Assembly: GCA_023301795.1 (NCBI GenBank)
Contig: JALZVU010000118.1
Coordinates: forward strand, 1-46,701
Direction: 5' to 3'
DNA length: 46,701 nucleotides
DNA from: Granulosicoccus sp.
GTDB lineage: Bacteria > Pseudomonadota > Gammaproteobacteria > Granulosicoccales > Granulosicoccaceae
Shown here: one piece after another, positions 1-8,762 of the stretch
How positions within the stretch are numbered: the stretch's first letter is position 1
How the letters are laid out: each line of letters opens with the position of its first letter
Position numbers and translations under genes: made by a program
The notes under the pieces: model-generated
Seen by the model: only the letters and a program-made list of their open reading frames with translations
What the model was told of the DNA's origin: nothing
The model's database searches: none

Positions 1-153
1 ACGGGCGACCTGAACTATAAATACACTTTTTGCATATCGTTATTCCAAATTAGTATTTCTATTACTGCCGTAATTGCCGAACACTATACGTGTCTGTTGT
101 CACACCTGACGCCGTTTTATGCGCCACCGTGACACGCTAATGAGAAGGCTCTT

Positions 154-807
154 ATGTTGACCAGTAATTCACCAAAGCACCCGGATGTGCCTAGCTACGA
201 TGATGAGCTTGCCTCTACCAGGGAATTGCTACAAGAGGTGTTGATGCAGGCGGATAATCCCATCGTCAGCACCAAATTCAATCCTCGTACTGGCGTGCTA
301 CTGCATATGCTCTCTGAGCTTGCCCCTGGCATACCAGTTGTGTGGGTGGATACCGGCTACAACACACGTGATACCCAGCAGTTTGCACGCTACCTTGAAG
401 CGTTACTTTCCTTGAACCTTCAAGTCTACAAGCCAGAGAACTTCACCTTCGGCGTCCCGCCTGAGCTTGATACCGAAGAGCATGACAAATTTGTACAAGC
501 GGTAAAGCTTGAGCCTTTCCAACGAGCCATGGATGAACTGACACCCGATGCATGGTTCACCTCAATCCGGCAATCACAGACCGGCCACAGACGCTCACTC
601 GATCATAGGCAAGTTCTTGGTGGCGGTATGGAAAAGATATCACCGCTACTCAGCTGGCCCACAGCTTATATGGATCGTTACCTGAAGTCTCATGGCATCG
701 CGCTTGGACCTGACTGCTACGACCCTACCAAGGGCGAGGCAATGCGCGAATGTGGTCTGCATACCAAGCTGTGGACTGATAAGCCTTCTGCGGCTTTGCA
801 CAATTGA
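154..807 (+). CDS. cysH: PAPS reductase-like protein (CysH family)
   Basis: This 217-residue protein resembles phosphoadenylyl-sulfate reductases, which reduce PAPS to sulfite with thioredoxin in the cytoplasm. Visible family blocks are a STKFNPRTG loop near residue 40, the PVVWVDTGYNT strand near 60, WFTSIRQSQ near 134, and a C-terminal ECGLHTKLW segment carrying the expected catalytic cysteine. The CC/CxxC cysteines of 4Fe-4S APS reductases are absent, which points to the PAPS type. It is slightly shorter than the usual ~240 residues. ATG start after a GAGAAGG ribosome-binding sequence. No other sulfate-assimilation gene is adjacent, so it appears to stand alone. Confidence 0.8.
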   Translation: MLTSNSPKHPDVPSYDDELASTRELLQEVLMQADNPIVSTKFNPRTGVLLHMLSELAPGIPVVWVDTGYNTRDTQQFARYLEALLSLNLQVYKPENFTFGVPPELDTEEHDKFVQAVKLEPFQRAMDELTPDAWFTSIRQSQTGHRRSLDHRQVLGGGMEKISPLLSWPTAYMDRYLKSHGIALGPDCYDPTKGEAMRECGLHTKLWTDKPSAALHN

Positions 808-891
808 TGGTTGGTAGCGTTTGACAAGAGCGTTGTTCACACCTGTGGGCGCGGCTATGGTGTTGGTGTCAGACAACTTGCTCAACACGCA

Positions 892-1374
892 CTACATTTC
901 AGAGCGCACTGCATAATGTGGTGGTGCTGACTCATGTAATGAGGGTATCAGCGGGTTGCGGCTGTTCAGATCTGGGAAGCGGGTAAAATCCCGATCGCAG
1001 GTCCAGAACTCTTTCACACCATTATCAATACAAATTGCGGCGATGCGTGCATCGTGTACAGCGCCTCCCGTTAATCTAGCCCGTTCGCACAGCCCGGCGA
1101 GATTAGACAGGTGTCTGTCAGTTTCATGCAGGGCCTTGCAACGTGGGTGATTCAACCATACGCCCACAGCCATGAGTGCATCTTCCAATGGCGTAGCGGC
1201 TTCACCAAACGCCCTGCCCGTTGAGACAGCCAGGAACTCATGAATACAAGGCCACGGAATAGCCCACTGGGAATGTTGTTCCGCAAGCCGCTCAAGCGCA
1301 TCTTTGGCCGCCCGATGCTCCGCTGCGTCAGAGCGATGTGCGTAGATGAGTATAGTAGTGTCTACTGCAATCAC
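892..1374 (-). CDS. PIN-domain toxin of a VapBC-like module
   Basis: The 160-residue protein begins with the PIN signature MIAVDTTILIYAHR, whose first acidic residue (D5) belongs to the metal-binding set. A second acidic block (HDARIAAICIDNGV, about residue 107) and a third (TCDRDFTRFPDL, about 125) complete the PIN pattern of a Mg-dependent RNase. It starts with GTG, and that codon overlaps the antitoxin stop by four bases (GTGA), so translation is probably coupled. Toxin role is inferred from family and pairing; the RNA target is unknown. Confidence 0.8.
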   Translation of the reverse strand: MIAVDTTILIYAHRSDAAEHRAAKDALERLAEQHSQWAIPWPCIHEFLAVSTGRAFGEAATPLEDALMAVGVWLNHPRCKALHETDRHLSNLAGLCERARLTGGAVHDARIAAICIDNGVKEFWTCDRDFTRFPDLNSRNPLIPSLHESAPPHYAVRSEM

Positions 1375-1700
1375 TTGCGCACTTTCCGAATCGACTTGGA
1401 TGCTCTGGCATTAGTAGATGTCCCAGTGCGTTCGGTCTTTGCACGGTTGAGCGTATGACGCGTATCGCCATCGCGCTCATGACGGATCATCTGCAATATG
1501 TTGTCCGATTCAATACGAATTCCTTGTTCACTTTCTGCTGGCCAGACATGAGTTCGCAGTGGCGCTATGACGACCGTCGCTGGACCCAAAGATTGCTCAA
1601 GTGCCCGAACTACTATGGCTTTAAACGAAGTACCACTCTTGTGTGCTTCATCCTTGGCCCTCTGGAAAAGTTCATCAGGAATATCGAGTGTAGTTTTCAT
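1371..1700 (-). CDS. Antitoxin partner of the PIN toxin (ribbon-helix-helix-like)
   Basis: I place the start at the internal ATG giving MKTTLDIPDELFQRAKDEAH, which is the usual N-terminus of VapB-type antitoxins; an upstream in-frame start would add 12 unlikely residues. The first ~45 residues fit a short DNA-binding strand followed by two helices. The C-terminal half is basic and low-complexity (many R, K, T and S) and presumably wraps the toxin. It lies upstream of the toxin gene with a four-base overlap, the classical antitoxin-first order. Such modules normally autoregulate, so its promoter should lie at about 1701-1900. The product is 109 residues. Confidence 0.7.
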   Translation of the reverse strand: MKTTLDIPDELFQRAKDEAHKSGTSFKAIVVRALEQSLGPATVVIAPLRTHVWPAESEQGIRIESDNILQMIRHERDGDTRHTLNRAKTERTGTSTNARASKSIRKVRK

Positions 1701-1908
1701 TCGGCTCGAATATGGGCATATGGGTGTAAACACCATATTACCATATTCCGAACGTTGACTGATCTTGTTGACTAGCTAACCAAAAGGGATACAACGTTAA
1801 TCTAACTCAGACAGATAGTGATCAACAGAAGAATGGCAGGTTTAAACGCAAGCTCGTCGATAGAGTGTTATTGATATAATCCAGCATTCAATCCACTGAA
1901 CATTGAAC

Positions 1909-2331
1909 ATGAACGAAACCTCGAAAATGCACTTAGCGGCTTGTCATTGTGGGTTGGTGAAATTCAATGTTCGATTGACGGATGAATTCAACACCATCAG
2001 ACGATGTTCATGTTCCTACTGCCGTATGCGTGGTGCCATCGCTGTGTCTGCCAACCTGGATGGTATTGAATTTGTAAAAGGACAGGAACACCTGACGCTC
2101 TACCAATTTAATACCAGTGTAGCAAAGCACTATTTTTGCTCACGGTGTGGCATATACACTCACCATCAACGTCGTTCAAATCCCAATCAGTTTGGGGTGA
2201 ATGTTTCGTGTATTGAAGGCATAAGCCCGTTCGACTTTAAAGAAGTGGCTGTTACCGATGGCGTGAATCATCCAGCAGATGGTGGTTCTGGTGCGCGCAC
2301 CGCGGGTGTATTGCGTTACTCTGAAACGTAA
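1909..2331 (+). CDS. GFA / CENP-V domain protein
   Basis: This 140-residue protein has the zinc-binding pattern of the GFA (glutathione-dependent formaldehyde-activating enzyme-like) fold: CHCG near residue 13, CSCSYC near residue 35, and CSRCGIYTHH near residue 83. Most GFA-domain proteins have no proven activity on formaldehyde, so the name should not be read as a function. A TTG codon two codons upstream is an alternative start. The C-terminus (NHPADGGSGA) is typical of the family. Confidence 0.75.
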   Translation: MNETSKMHLAACHCGLVKFNVRLTDEFNTIRRCSCSYCRMRGAIAVSANLDGIEFVKGQEHLTLYQFNTSVAKHYFCSRCGIYTHHQRRSNPNQFGVNVSCIEGISPFDFKEVAVTDGVNHPADGGSGARTAGVLRYSET

Positions 2332-2374
2332 ATTGGAATTTTATCTCACAAGCCGACAGATCGATATACAACAG

Positions 2375-2608
2375 ATGAACAAACAAAAAGCGGTTACATT
2401 CTTTGAATGGACTGGGTCAATTTCAGCGATGGTGTATGCACTACTCATCGCGTCCAATACTGGCAACGAAATCCTTGGATTTAGCCTGTTGTTGCTGTCC
2501 GCATTGCTTTTTGGTGCCTGGGGCTTCATTGATAAACGGTGGGCGTTCTTCGCGTTACAATTCTTTTACGCCGTCTCTGCAATCATAGGGATTATTCGTT
2601 GGGGTTAA
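2375..2608 (+). CDS. Small two- or three-helix membrane protein
   Basis: A 77-residue protein starting at ATG (MNKQKAVTFFEWTGS). Three hydrophobic stretches, around residues 10-25, 30-48 and 53-75, suggest an integral membrane protein. It resembles small uncharacterised membrane proteins found singly in proteobacteria; I assign no function. The reading frame extends upstream into the GFA gene, but the ATG at the start of the hydrophobic protein is the more plausible start. It lies 43 bp after the GFA gene on the same strand, so the two may be co-transcribed. Confidence 0.5.
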   Translation: MNKQKAVTFFEWTGSISAMVYALLIASNTGNEILGFSLLLLSALLFGAWGFIDKRWAFFALQFFYAVSAIIGIIRWG

Positions 2609-2868
2609 CAACTGGATTGGACAACTTATTAGCGGTTCGTTGTACTGCTATGCTACCTGTGACCATCGAGCAATACCAGATATAGAGGTTCGGCACATAC
2701 GTGATTTTGGTCATAACGACATCATGGCATGAGACATCGATCATGTATGCTTCCGATTGAACAAAATGCTCACGATCGATAGTTTAATGGCAGCAATCGA
2801 TACGGACATAAATATCAATGTAGGCCTGTGTTTATACCAGTGCTTTGAGTAGATATCGACCACAGTTT

Positions 2869-3240
2869 TCACTGTGTGACATGCACATAAAGCTCAATTT
2901 GATTTCCATCCGGATCCTTGAAATACAGCGACTGAACTTCTCGGCGGGTATAGGGCGTAACTTCAACCCCTAATGACTCAAGTTCTACTTGAGCCAAACC
3001 AAGCTCCCTTCGGCCACCTTGCAACTGAAACGCAATATGATCGAGTGAGGGACTGGTGTTATCTACAACATCTACCAGAAACAATGCAAGGTTGTGATGT
3101 CCATCAGCACAGAAGAAGGCCATTGAATTATCTTCATGCTCGCCCGCGTAAGGTAATTTCAATACACCGTGGTAAAAATGCTTCGACTTATCCATATCTG
3201 TGACTTTTAACGCCACGTGACCTAATCCAGATATCTTCAT
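2869..3240 (-). CDS. VOC-family (glyoxalase/dioxygenase fold) protein
   Basis: The 123-residue sequence starts MKISGLGHVALKVTDMDKS and ends with SLYFKDPDGNQIELYV, the paired beta-alpha-beta-beta-beta signatures of a vicinal-oxygen-chelate domain. H8, H47 or a neighbour, and the C-terminal E of IELY are the likely metal ligands. A second LDHIAF block near residue 66 marks the other half of the fold. Substrate is unknown: members include glyoxalase I, fosfomycin-resistance thiol transferases and extradiol dioxygenases. It stands alone and divergent from the helicase gene. Confidence 0.75.
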   Translation of the reverse strand: MKISGLGHVALKVTDMDKSKHFYHGVLKLPYAGEHEDNSMAFFCADGHHNLALFLVDVVDNTSPSLDHIAFQLQGGRRELGLAQVELESLGVEVTPYTRREVQSLYFKDPDGNQIELYVHVTQ

Positions 3241-3560
3241 TTTGCGTGCTCTTAGTCTATGACGATCGAATCGCAGCTGTGATTGCGTGCCGAAAGTGCT
3301 TTCAGGACATGGTAAGAAAAATTTCCCTTAAAGTTGGCATCAAATTCGCTGCTATTGGACTAAAAACCCATATTGACACACCTGTCCGTCAGCTGGCATC
3401 TTGGAGAACACCCACTCACCGATGGTATTACACGACGCTTAACGTACGGCATTGTCCGTCTCTTGTGTAAGCTCGATAAGGTCTTTATTAGTTGGACCTA
3501 TGATTCCCGTACACTGCACCACCACTGATAAACGTTTACTTGCAAGATCGTGCACACAAG
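3241..3560. other. Intergenic region between divergent VOC and helicase genes
   Basis: 320 bases without a convincing gene. It must hold the promoters for the divergent VOC and helicase transcripts, but I see no strong palindrome, terminator or RNA motif. Short reading frames here lack family signatures or ribosome-binding sites. Confidence 0.5.
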
Positions 3561-6365
3561 ATGAACCCGATAGATGCCAGCGGTCTGTTCAGATATCTGC
3601 ATGCCTGTTTTGCACACGAGTACGCAAACGGTAGTGATGTTCGTCTAGGTGGCTCCCGCGTCAAGGCGCGAGTTGATGCCTCGCTCGAGACTATGGCGTG
3701 CGGCATGACGCCATTACCCTGGTTACCGCCCGACGGTGCCGACAAACTCACTCTAGCACTGCAGGCTCATGCGCGTGGCACCTCCACGCTGTATACATTG
3801 CTTCCCGTTTCAGTCCCGGGTGAACGATTTGAAACACCGCTTCTGTTTGCCATGCTCGATAGCTGGAGCGCCGCTGAGGCACAACCTCAAGAAACGCAAG
3901 CGAAGGCTTCACTTGAGGTTAATCGCGCAGTACTGGAACGACTGCTGGACAATGATGCAGCTGATTCCTTGGCCAACGCCTTGCAGAACATTGTTGACTC
4001 AACAGTACTTGATCGCGAGGGAATAGCGATGGTACTGGATCTATTGGTTCAGGAGGTACCAGATCTGCAAGCTATCGGGTTTGATCGCTGGCCGTTGCTA
4101 GCCGCTGAGCCGGCTAGTAACAAAAACTCTGTATCTGCCCACGGCAACCTAACGGTGCGCGCGGCTGCATCCATCTTGCTAGTAAAACGTTCGCGCCGAT
4201 CAACGGGCATATTGCATGAACTTGAGCAGCTTGTCGAAGCAACTCAGCTCAGTGCACCGTTGTTAGCCCTCACAGCTGGCAGATTCAATTCCGGGCAATC
4301 GTTACGCCCAATCAATATGCAAAAAGCGCTCAAGCTGCCGTTGCGTTGCACGGGGGCGCTGTCGGCTGCACAACGCCGTGCTGTTCAGGGTGCTCGTGAG
4401 CAGCACTTGAGTATTGTCTTTGGGCCACCGGGTACGGGTAAGACGCACACATTGGCTATGATTGTTGCCGATACTGTCGCAAGAGGCGGCTCGGTGCTGG
4501 TGTGCTTAAAAAGCCAGGCAGCAGCTGAGGTTGTTGCGAATTTTCTTGATGAAGAACTGGGCCTTGAAGGTGCCGTTTTACGGGGTGGCAACGCAAGCCG
4601 TCTCAGTAATCTCAAACGTCAGCTGCGCGATGTCGTGACCACTCGCTCTGTCGGCTTTACGCGCCCGCGTCAGGCATTGCTAGCGTGTAGAAAGGCAGAT
4701 GACATTGATAAATCTCTAGCAAAAGCGATTCACAGGGCAAGACGAGCGTTAAATCGGCAGGATCGAGTGCAAGCTGGATTAAAAAAATCCTGGAGCCGCT
4801 GGTCGGGAATTCTCTGGTGGCAGACTGTAGTTAGTGCTGCGACTCGAAGAACTCGACAGGACACGCTGCTAAAGATTCTCAAAAAATGGAACCAACTCAA
4901 ACTATCCAGAGATGTCCACGTACTTGACGCGCTTCAGCTTGTCATCGAGCAGCAGACGCGACAACGTGTTGCGGTTGATCGACGATCTCTGGTCGATCTG
5001 GCAGACAGTGTTGCAGCACGGGAACGTCGCCAGCGGGCGTTACAGGAAACATTGGATTACGAACCCTTGTTGTCAACTTGTCCTGTCTGGGTAACAACGC
5101 TTGATGAACTGACTCGATTGGTGCCCATGCAAAGTGAATTATTTGATCTGTTGCTAATTGATGAAGCCTCACAAGTGGATACAGCCAGCGCACTGCCTGC
5201 CTTGCAAAGGGCTCGACGTGCAGTGTTGTTTGGTGATGCCGAGCAACTTCGACACATCAGTTTTTTACCACAATCACTCAATGATTCGCTACGCGAACGC
5301 TTTGCTGCAGATAGGACAGACACTCCAGATTTTAGGCACGAAAGTTTGCTTGATTGGGTTGATCGTTCATTAAATGATGCCGATGCTGCCAATGCGCTAG
5401 ATGAGCATTTCAGGAGTGCGCCAGAAATCATCGGCTTCAGCAATCGTAGTTTTTATGCAGGTCGCTTGCAATTACTGACGCGTGTGACACGGGGTCGTTC
5501 ACCAGATGCACTTCAAATGATCAAGGTGACCAATGCCCATCGTGCGCCAAATGGCGTCAACAGGATCGAAGCACAATGCATGCTATCAACATTGGAATCG
5601 ATGATTCGTGAATCCAGAACTCCCTTTGGCGTTGGCCTGATTTCTCCATTTCGCGCTCAGGTTGAGTACCTGCAAACCTGCATCGACGATACCTTTGACG
5701 TGTCGACGCGTGAGCGCTACAACATGATCGTGGGCACCGCACATGAGCTACAGGGTGAGGAAAGAGATGTTGTATTGTTCTCATGTTGTGTTGACGATGA
5801 ATCGTCAGGTGGGTCGCTGGCGTTTTTGTCACGATCAGATGTGCTCAACGTTGGTATAACGCGCGCACGAAATAAACAATTGGTCTTCCTGTCACGCTCC
5901 CTTGATCGTATCAATTCGAACACATTGTTTGGCCAATATCTGGACTGGATAATATCGCCAACAATCCAGCCAACGACACTTGCGATACGTGACATGCTGC
6001 CGACAGGAATGGCATCAGCGATAACGCGGTCGGAAACCACCGTGGAGTTTAATGTTGAAGTAGGCAGATTGGTACTGGATGCCGTGTTTCATCGTGGTGA
6101 CTCAGCGCTTGGGATTGACTCTATGGATAATCCCAACCAAGCACCGTTTGACCTTGAAGATCATGCAATGCTAGCGCGCATCGGCGTACGAGTGCTGCCC
6201 GTAACGCAAGAGGGCTGGCAACAACAAACACAAACGCTAAAACAGATCATTGATGAAGTAATGTTGGACAAGCAATTGGCTGGCAAGTTAGTTACTGATC
6301 GGCTCGGTGGCGACAATAATTCTGCCAAAAAGACAATTAGTCAGCGAGAGCCAGACAATGAATGA
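3561..6365 (+). CDS. SF1 (UPF1/DNA2-like) helicase with C-terminal nuclease-like domain
   Basis: A 934-residue protein; I prefer the ATG at 3561 to the TTG seven codons upstream. Walker A (GPPGTGKT) lies near residue 287, Walker B (LLIDEASQ) near 532, the GEERDVV motif near 731 and the arginine-finger block NVGITRARNK near 763, a typical AAA_11/AAA_12 helicase layout. The first ~270 residues are unrecognised. After the helicase core, residues ~830-910 read VGRLVLDAVF...LGIDSMD...LARIGVRVLPVT. That has the spacing of the restriction-endonuclease-like domain often fused to such helicases, but GID replaces the usual I-E-x-D-G, so activity is doubtful. A small gene overlaps its end. Role in DNA/RNA remodelling or defence is inference. 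Confidence 0.8.
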   Translation: MNPIDASGLFRYLHACFAHEYANGSDVRLGGSRVKARVDASLETMACGMTPLPWLPPDGADKLTLALQAHARGTSTLYTLLPVSVPGERFETPLLFAMLDSWSAAEAQPQETQAKASLEVNRAVLERLLDNDAADSLANALQNIVDSTVLDREGIAMVLDLLVQEVPDLQAIGFDRWPLLAAEPASNKNSVSAHGNLTVRAAASILLVKRSRRSTGILHELEQLVEATQLSAPLLALTAGRFNSGQSLRPINMQKALKLPLRCTGALSAAQRRAVQGAREQHLSIVFGPPGTGKTHTLAMIVADTVARGGSVLVCLKSQAAAEVVANFLDEELGLEGAVLRGGNASRLSNLKRQLRDVVTTRSVGFTRPRQALLACRKADDIDKSLAKAIHRARRALNRQDRVQAGLKKSWSRWSGILWWQTVVSAATRRTRQDTLLKILKKWNQLKLSRDVHVLDALQLVIEQQTRQRVAVDRRSLVDLADSVAARERRQRALQETLDYEPLLSTCPVWVTTLDELTRLVPMQSELFDLLLIDEASQVDTASALPALQRARRAVLFGDAEQLRHISFLPQSLNDSLRERFAADRTDTPDFRHESLLDWVDRSLNDADAANALDEHFRSAPEIIGFSNRSFYAGRLQLLTRVTRGRSPDALQMIKVTNAHRAPNGVNRIEAQCMLSTLESMIRESRTPFGVGLISPFRAQVEYLQTCIDDTFDVSTRERYNMIVGTAHELQGEERDVVLFSCCVDDESSGGSLAFLSRSDVLNVGITRARNKQLVFLSRSLDRINSNTLFGQYLDWIISPTIQPTTLAIRDMLPTGMASAITRSETTVEFNVEVGRLVLDAVFHRGDSALGIDSMDNPNQAPFDLEDHAMLARIGVRVLPVTQEGWQQQTQTLKQIIDEVMLDKQLAGKLVTDRLGGDNNSAKKTISQREPDNE

Positions 6366-6723
6366 GCTACAGGATGGTCGTCAGTTTGACTGGGATCAGT
6401 TGCGCTTTAAATTACTGATTGATGTCGCTGGTGTTGCCCCTTGCGACAATCATCAGTGGGTCCGCGTGACGGTAGCGCTGGCTCGTGCTTACGACGGATC
6501 CCTGCCAACGTATGGTGTCTACCGTCAGCTGCGCACATTTGCCGTTGCACGCTGGCCGCAGTTACGCCATTTGGTTTTGAAAGGCACTTTGTCAGAACAA
6601 CTTGCTGATGAAGTCATTGCTGTACTCAATGCGTCTGTAAGCGCGCGTCAGGCTGGTGAGGCTGACGCATTGGAAGTAGAGATGGCATTGCTCAGAGAAC
6701 TGCTTGATAGCGATGGCCTCTAA
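6358..6723 (+). CDS. Unknown small protein translationally coupled to the helicase
   Basis: A 121-residue protein whose ATG lies inside the last codons of the helicase gene (8-base overlap), implying coupled translation and a shared job. It is predicted mostly helical, with an acidic C-terminus (EVEMALLRELLDSDGL). No family is recognised. Tryptophans and aromatic residues in the first 70 residues suggest a compact folded domain rather than a peptide. The overlap makes it a good candidate for a helicase partner or regulator. Confidence 0.6.
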   Translation: MNELQDGRQFDWDQLRFKLLIDVAGVAPCDNHQWVRVTVALARAYDGSLPTYGVYRQLRTFAVARWPQLRHLVLKGTLSEQLADEVIAVLNASVSARQAGEADALEVEMALLRELLDSDGL

Positions 6724-6853
6724 TAGAGATCTTGGGCACTTATACACGACAAGTAGCTACATAAAACATTGAAGTCCACTGTATTTTATTAATGAATCAG
6801 CTGTCAAATACGTGCCATAGTTAGCACCACAGCCCTGTTGGAGTCGAGACCTT

Positions 6854-7651
6854 TTGCACTCACTCATTACACAAGATCACATTGATGCGTTTCGCAATGA
6901 TGGAGTGGTATTAATTCGCGACCTTTTCAGCGACCATGTGGAAGACATTCGGGCAGGCATTGAGCAAAACCTGGCTCAGCCTGGCGAGTATGCAGCAGAA
7001 AACCTCACAGACGGTGAGAGCGGGAGGTTCTTTGATGACTACTGCAACTGGTCTCGCATCGCACCGTTCGAGCAAGTGATCCGCAATTCACCCGCAGCGG
7101 CTGTTGCCGCTGAGTTGATGGGCTCGAAACGCGTTCAGTTATTTCACGATCATGTACTTATCAAGGAGCCGGGCACCTCTAAACCCACCCCCTGGCACCA
7201 GGACAGCCCTTACTACTTTGTTAATGGTACCCATAACGTTTCTTTCTGGGCTCCCATGGATCCTGTTACCGACGCCACCTTGCGCTGTGTAGCGGGATCG
7301 CATCAATGGGAAAAACCAGTATTGCCCACGCGCTGGTTAAAGAATGATGATTTCTATCCAGCAACTGATGCCTACCTTCCAGTGCCTGACCCTGATGCGC
7401 AGGGCATGCAGATTCGTGAATGGCCGATGCAGCCTGGTGATGCCGTAGCCTTTGCATTTAGCACTCTGCATGGTGCCAGAGGCAATGAATCTACCACGCG
7501 AAGGCGAGCTTTTTCGCTTCGGCTTGTGGGCGACGATGCCCGTTATGTTGAACGCCCGGGGCCAACTTCACCGCCCTTCCCTGGCCATGGCATGCTGCCG
7601 GGTGAACGTTTGCGTGAAGATTGGTTTCCCACTATTTTTTCAGCCGATTAA
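6854..7651 (+). CDS. Phytanoyl-CoA dioxygenase (PhyH) family oxygenase
   Basis: A 265-residue Fe(II)/2-oxoglutarate-dependent dioxygenase. The facial triad is visible as PWHQDSPYY (H and D near residues 115-117) and the distal STLHGARGN histidine near 206; the arginine-rich block after it (TTRRRAFSLRLVGDD) fits 2-oxoglutarate binding. No upstream ATG fits, so the start is TTG, preceded by GGAG at about 6840. Substrate cannot be told: relatives hydroxylate phytanoyl-CoA, ectoine or small quaternary or amino compounds. It is convergent with the dehydrogenase gene downstream. Confidence 0.8.
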   Translation: MHSLITQDHIDAFRNDGVVLIRDLFSDHVEDIRAGIEQNLAQPGEYAAENLTDGESGRFFDDYCNWSRIAPFEQVIRNSPAAAVAAELMGSKRVQLFHDHVLIKEPGTSKPTPWHQDSPYYFVNGTHNVSFWAPMDPVTDATLRCVAGSHQWEKPVLPTRWLKNDDFYPATDAYLPVPDPDAQGMQIREWPMQPGDAVAFAFSTLHGARGNESTTRRRAFSLRLVGDDARYVERPGPTSPPFPGHGMLPGERLREDWFPTIFSAD

Positions 7652-7750
7652 CGAGCTGCTGATGCCTGGCTAAGCCTTCATTTACCGATCGCTAGCGTTT
7701 AAGATCACGTCACTACCATGAATAAACGTATTCTTTGATCGCTCAAGCAC

Positions 7751-8737
7751 CTACCCTAGCGATAAGGTAAGCGCCCATAAGTCAGCGTCAAGCATGACCT
7801 CATCGGGTATGGTGCGTTCAGCGCCGGGCAAGCGAGCCCCTTCCTGCTCACTAACGGCATCAGTGATTCTTTTTATCCTATCCCAGAACGCATCGCCGCT
7901 CGTGGCCGTTGGGTCAATCAGTAAATAAAACTGACCCAGATTATGCGGTGCACCATCGCGAAGCTTAATACCTTTAACATCCAGTGAGTTGGCACTGCCA
8001 GTGACCGCAGCCGCCAGCACCTCTGCCATCAAGCCAAATCCATAGCCTTTGTACCCGCCTGAGGAGACCAGTGACCCCTTCAATGCTGCTTGAGGATCGG
8101 TGGTCGGGTGCCCATCAGCGTCTACAGCCCAACCCAGCGGTATAGAATCACCCGCCGTGGCCGCCATAGTGATTTTTCCCAGCGCCACCGCACTGGTACT
8201 TTGATCAAACTGAAAAGCAACACCGCCGCCTTTGGCAGGAATGGCCATGGCTATGGGATTGGTACCCAGTACGGCACGATTCCCACCAGGAGGCGATACA
8301 ACCGCCGACGCATTGGTGAATCCAATACCAATCAGGCCAGCCTTGGCAATCTGTTCAGTAAAAAAACCTAACGAGGTACAGGTGTGTGAATGGCAAACCG
8401 CCAAAGAACACGTACCCGCCTCCTTTGCAACTTCCAGGGCAGTTGGCAATGCACGGCTGAATGCTGCTTGCGCAAAACCAAACTTTGCATCCGACTTGAC
8501 CGACGCCAATTTCGGTTTAGAGACCACTGGTTCCACCTGCCCATCAACACGGCCCGATTCAAGTTGTTTGCAATAGCTCTCCAGATAATAGAGCCCACAG
8601 ATCAGATTGCCTGTCGCCTCGGCCATGACAATCGCTTGTGCCACTTCATAAGAAACCCAGTCAGCGGCTCCATGCCGGATAAGGGCTTTGTGGGCCGCCT
8701 TTTCAATGTCTGACAGGGATACGCGTGTGTGTGCCAT
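7751..8737 (-). CDS. Ldh2 / DpkA-family NAD(P)H-dependent oxidoreductase
   Basis: A 328-residue protein of the malate/L-lactate dehydrogenase type 2 family, which is unrelated to classical Rossmann dehydrogenases. Family blocks seen are MAHTRVSLSDIEKAA at the N-terminus (start chosen here over a frame extending 24 residues upstream), CHSHTCTSLGFFTEQIAKAGLIGIGFTNAS near residue 118, the NRAVLGTNPIAMAIP block near 155, and SGGYKGYGFGLMAEVLAA near 225. Characterised relatives include ureidoglycolate dehydrogenase, 2,3-diketogulonate reductase and DpkA, a piperideine-2-carboxylate reductase that also makes N-methyl amino acids. It lies 25 bp downstream of the XRE-cupin regulator on the same strand, so both are probably one transcript beside the methylamine genes. 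Confidence 0.85.
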   Translation of the reverse strand: MAHTRVSLSDIEKAAHKALIRHGAADWVSYEVAQAIVMAEATGNLICGLYYLESYCKQLESGRVDGQVEPVVSKPKLASVKSDAKFGFAQAAFSRALPTALEVAKEAGTCSLAVCHSHTCTSLGFFTEQIAKAGLIGIGFTNASAVVSPPGGNRAVLGTNPIAMAIPAKGGGVAFQFDQSTSAVALGKITMAATAGDSIPLGWAVDADGHPTTDPQAALKGSLVSSGGYKGYGFGLMAEVLAAAVTGSANSLDVKGIKLRDGAPHNLGQFYLLIDPTATSGDAFWDRIKRITDAVSEQEGARLPGAERTIPDEVMLDADLWALTLSLG

Positions 8738-8762
8738 AAGATTTGCTTTCAATATTCTTGCG

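Noticed and set aside
1909-2331. GFA protein as part of formaldehyde detoxification for the amine pathway
   Set aside because: GFA-domain proteins mostly lack proven formaldehyde activity, and the gene is far from both amine islands.
5057-5443. 128-residue minus-strand frame inside the helicase
   Set aside because: Serine-rich antisense shadow with no start context or homology signal.
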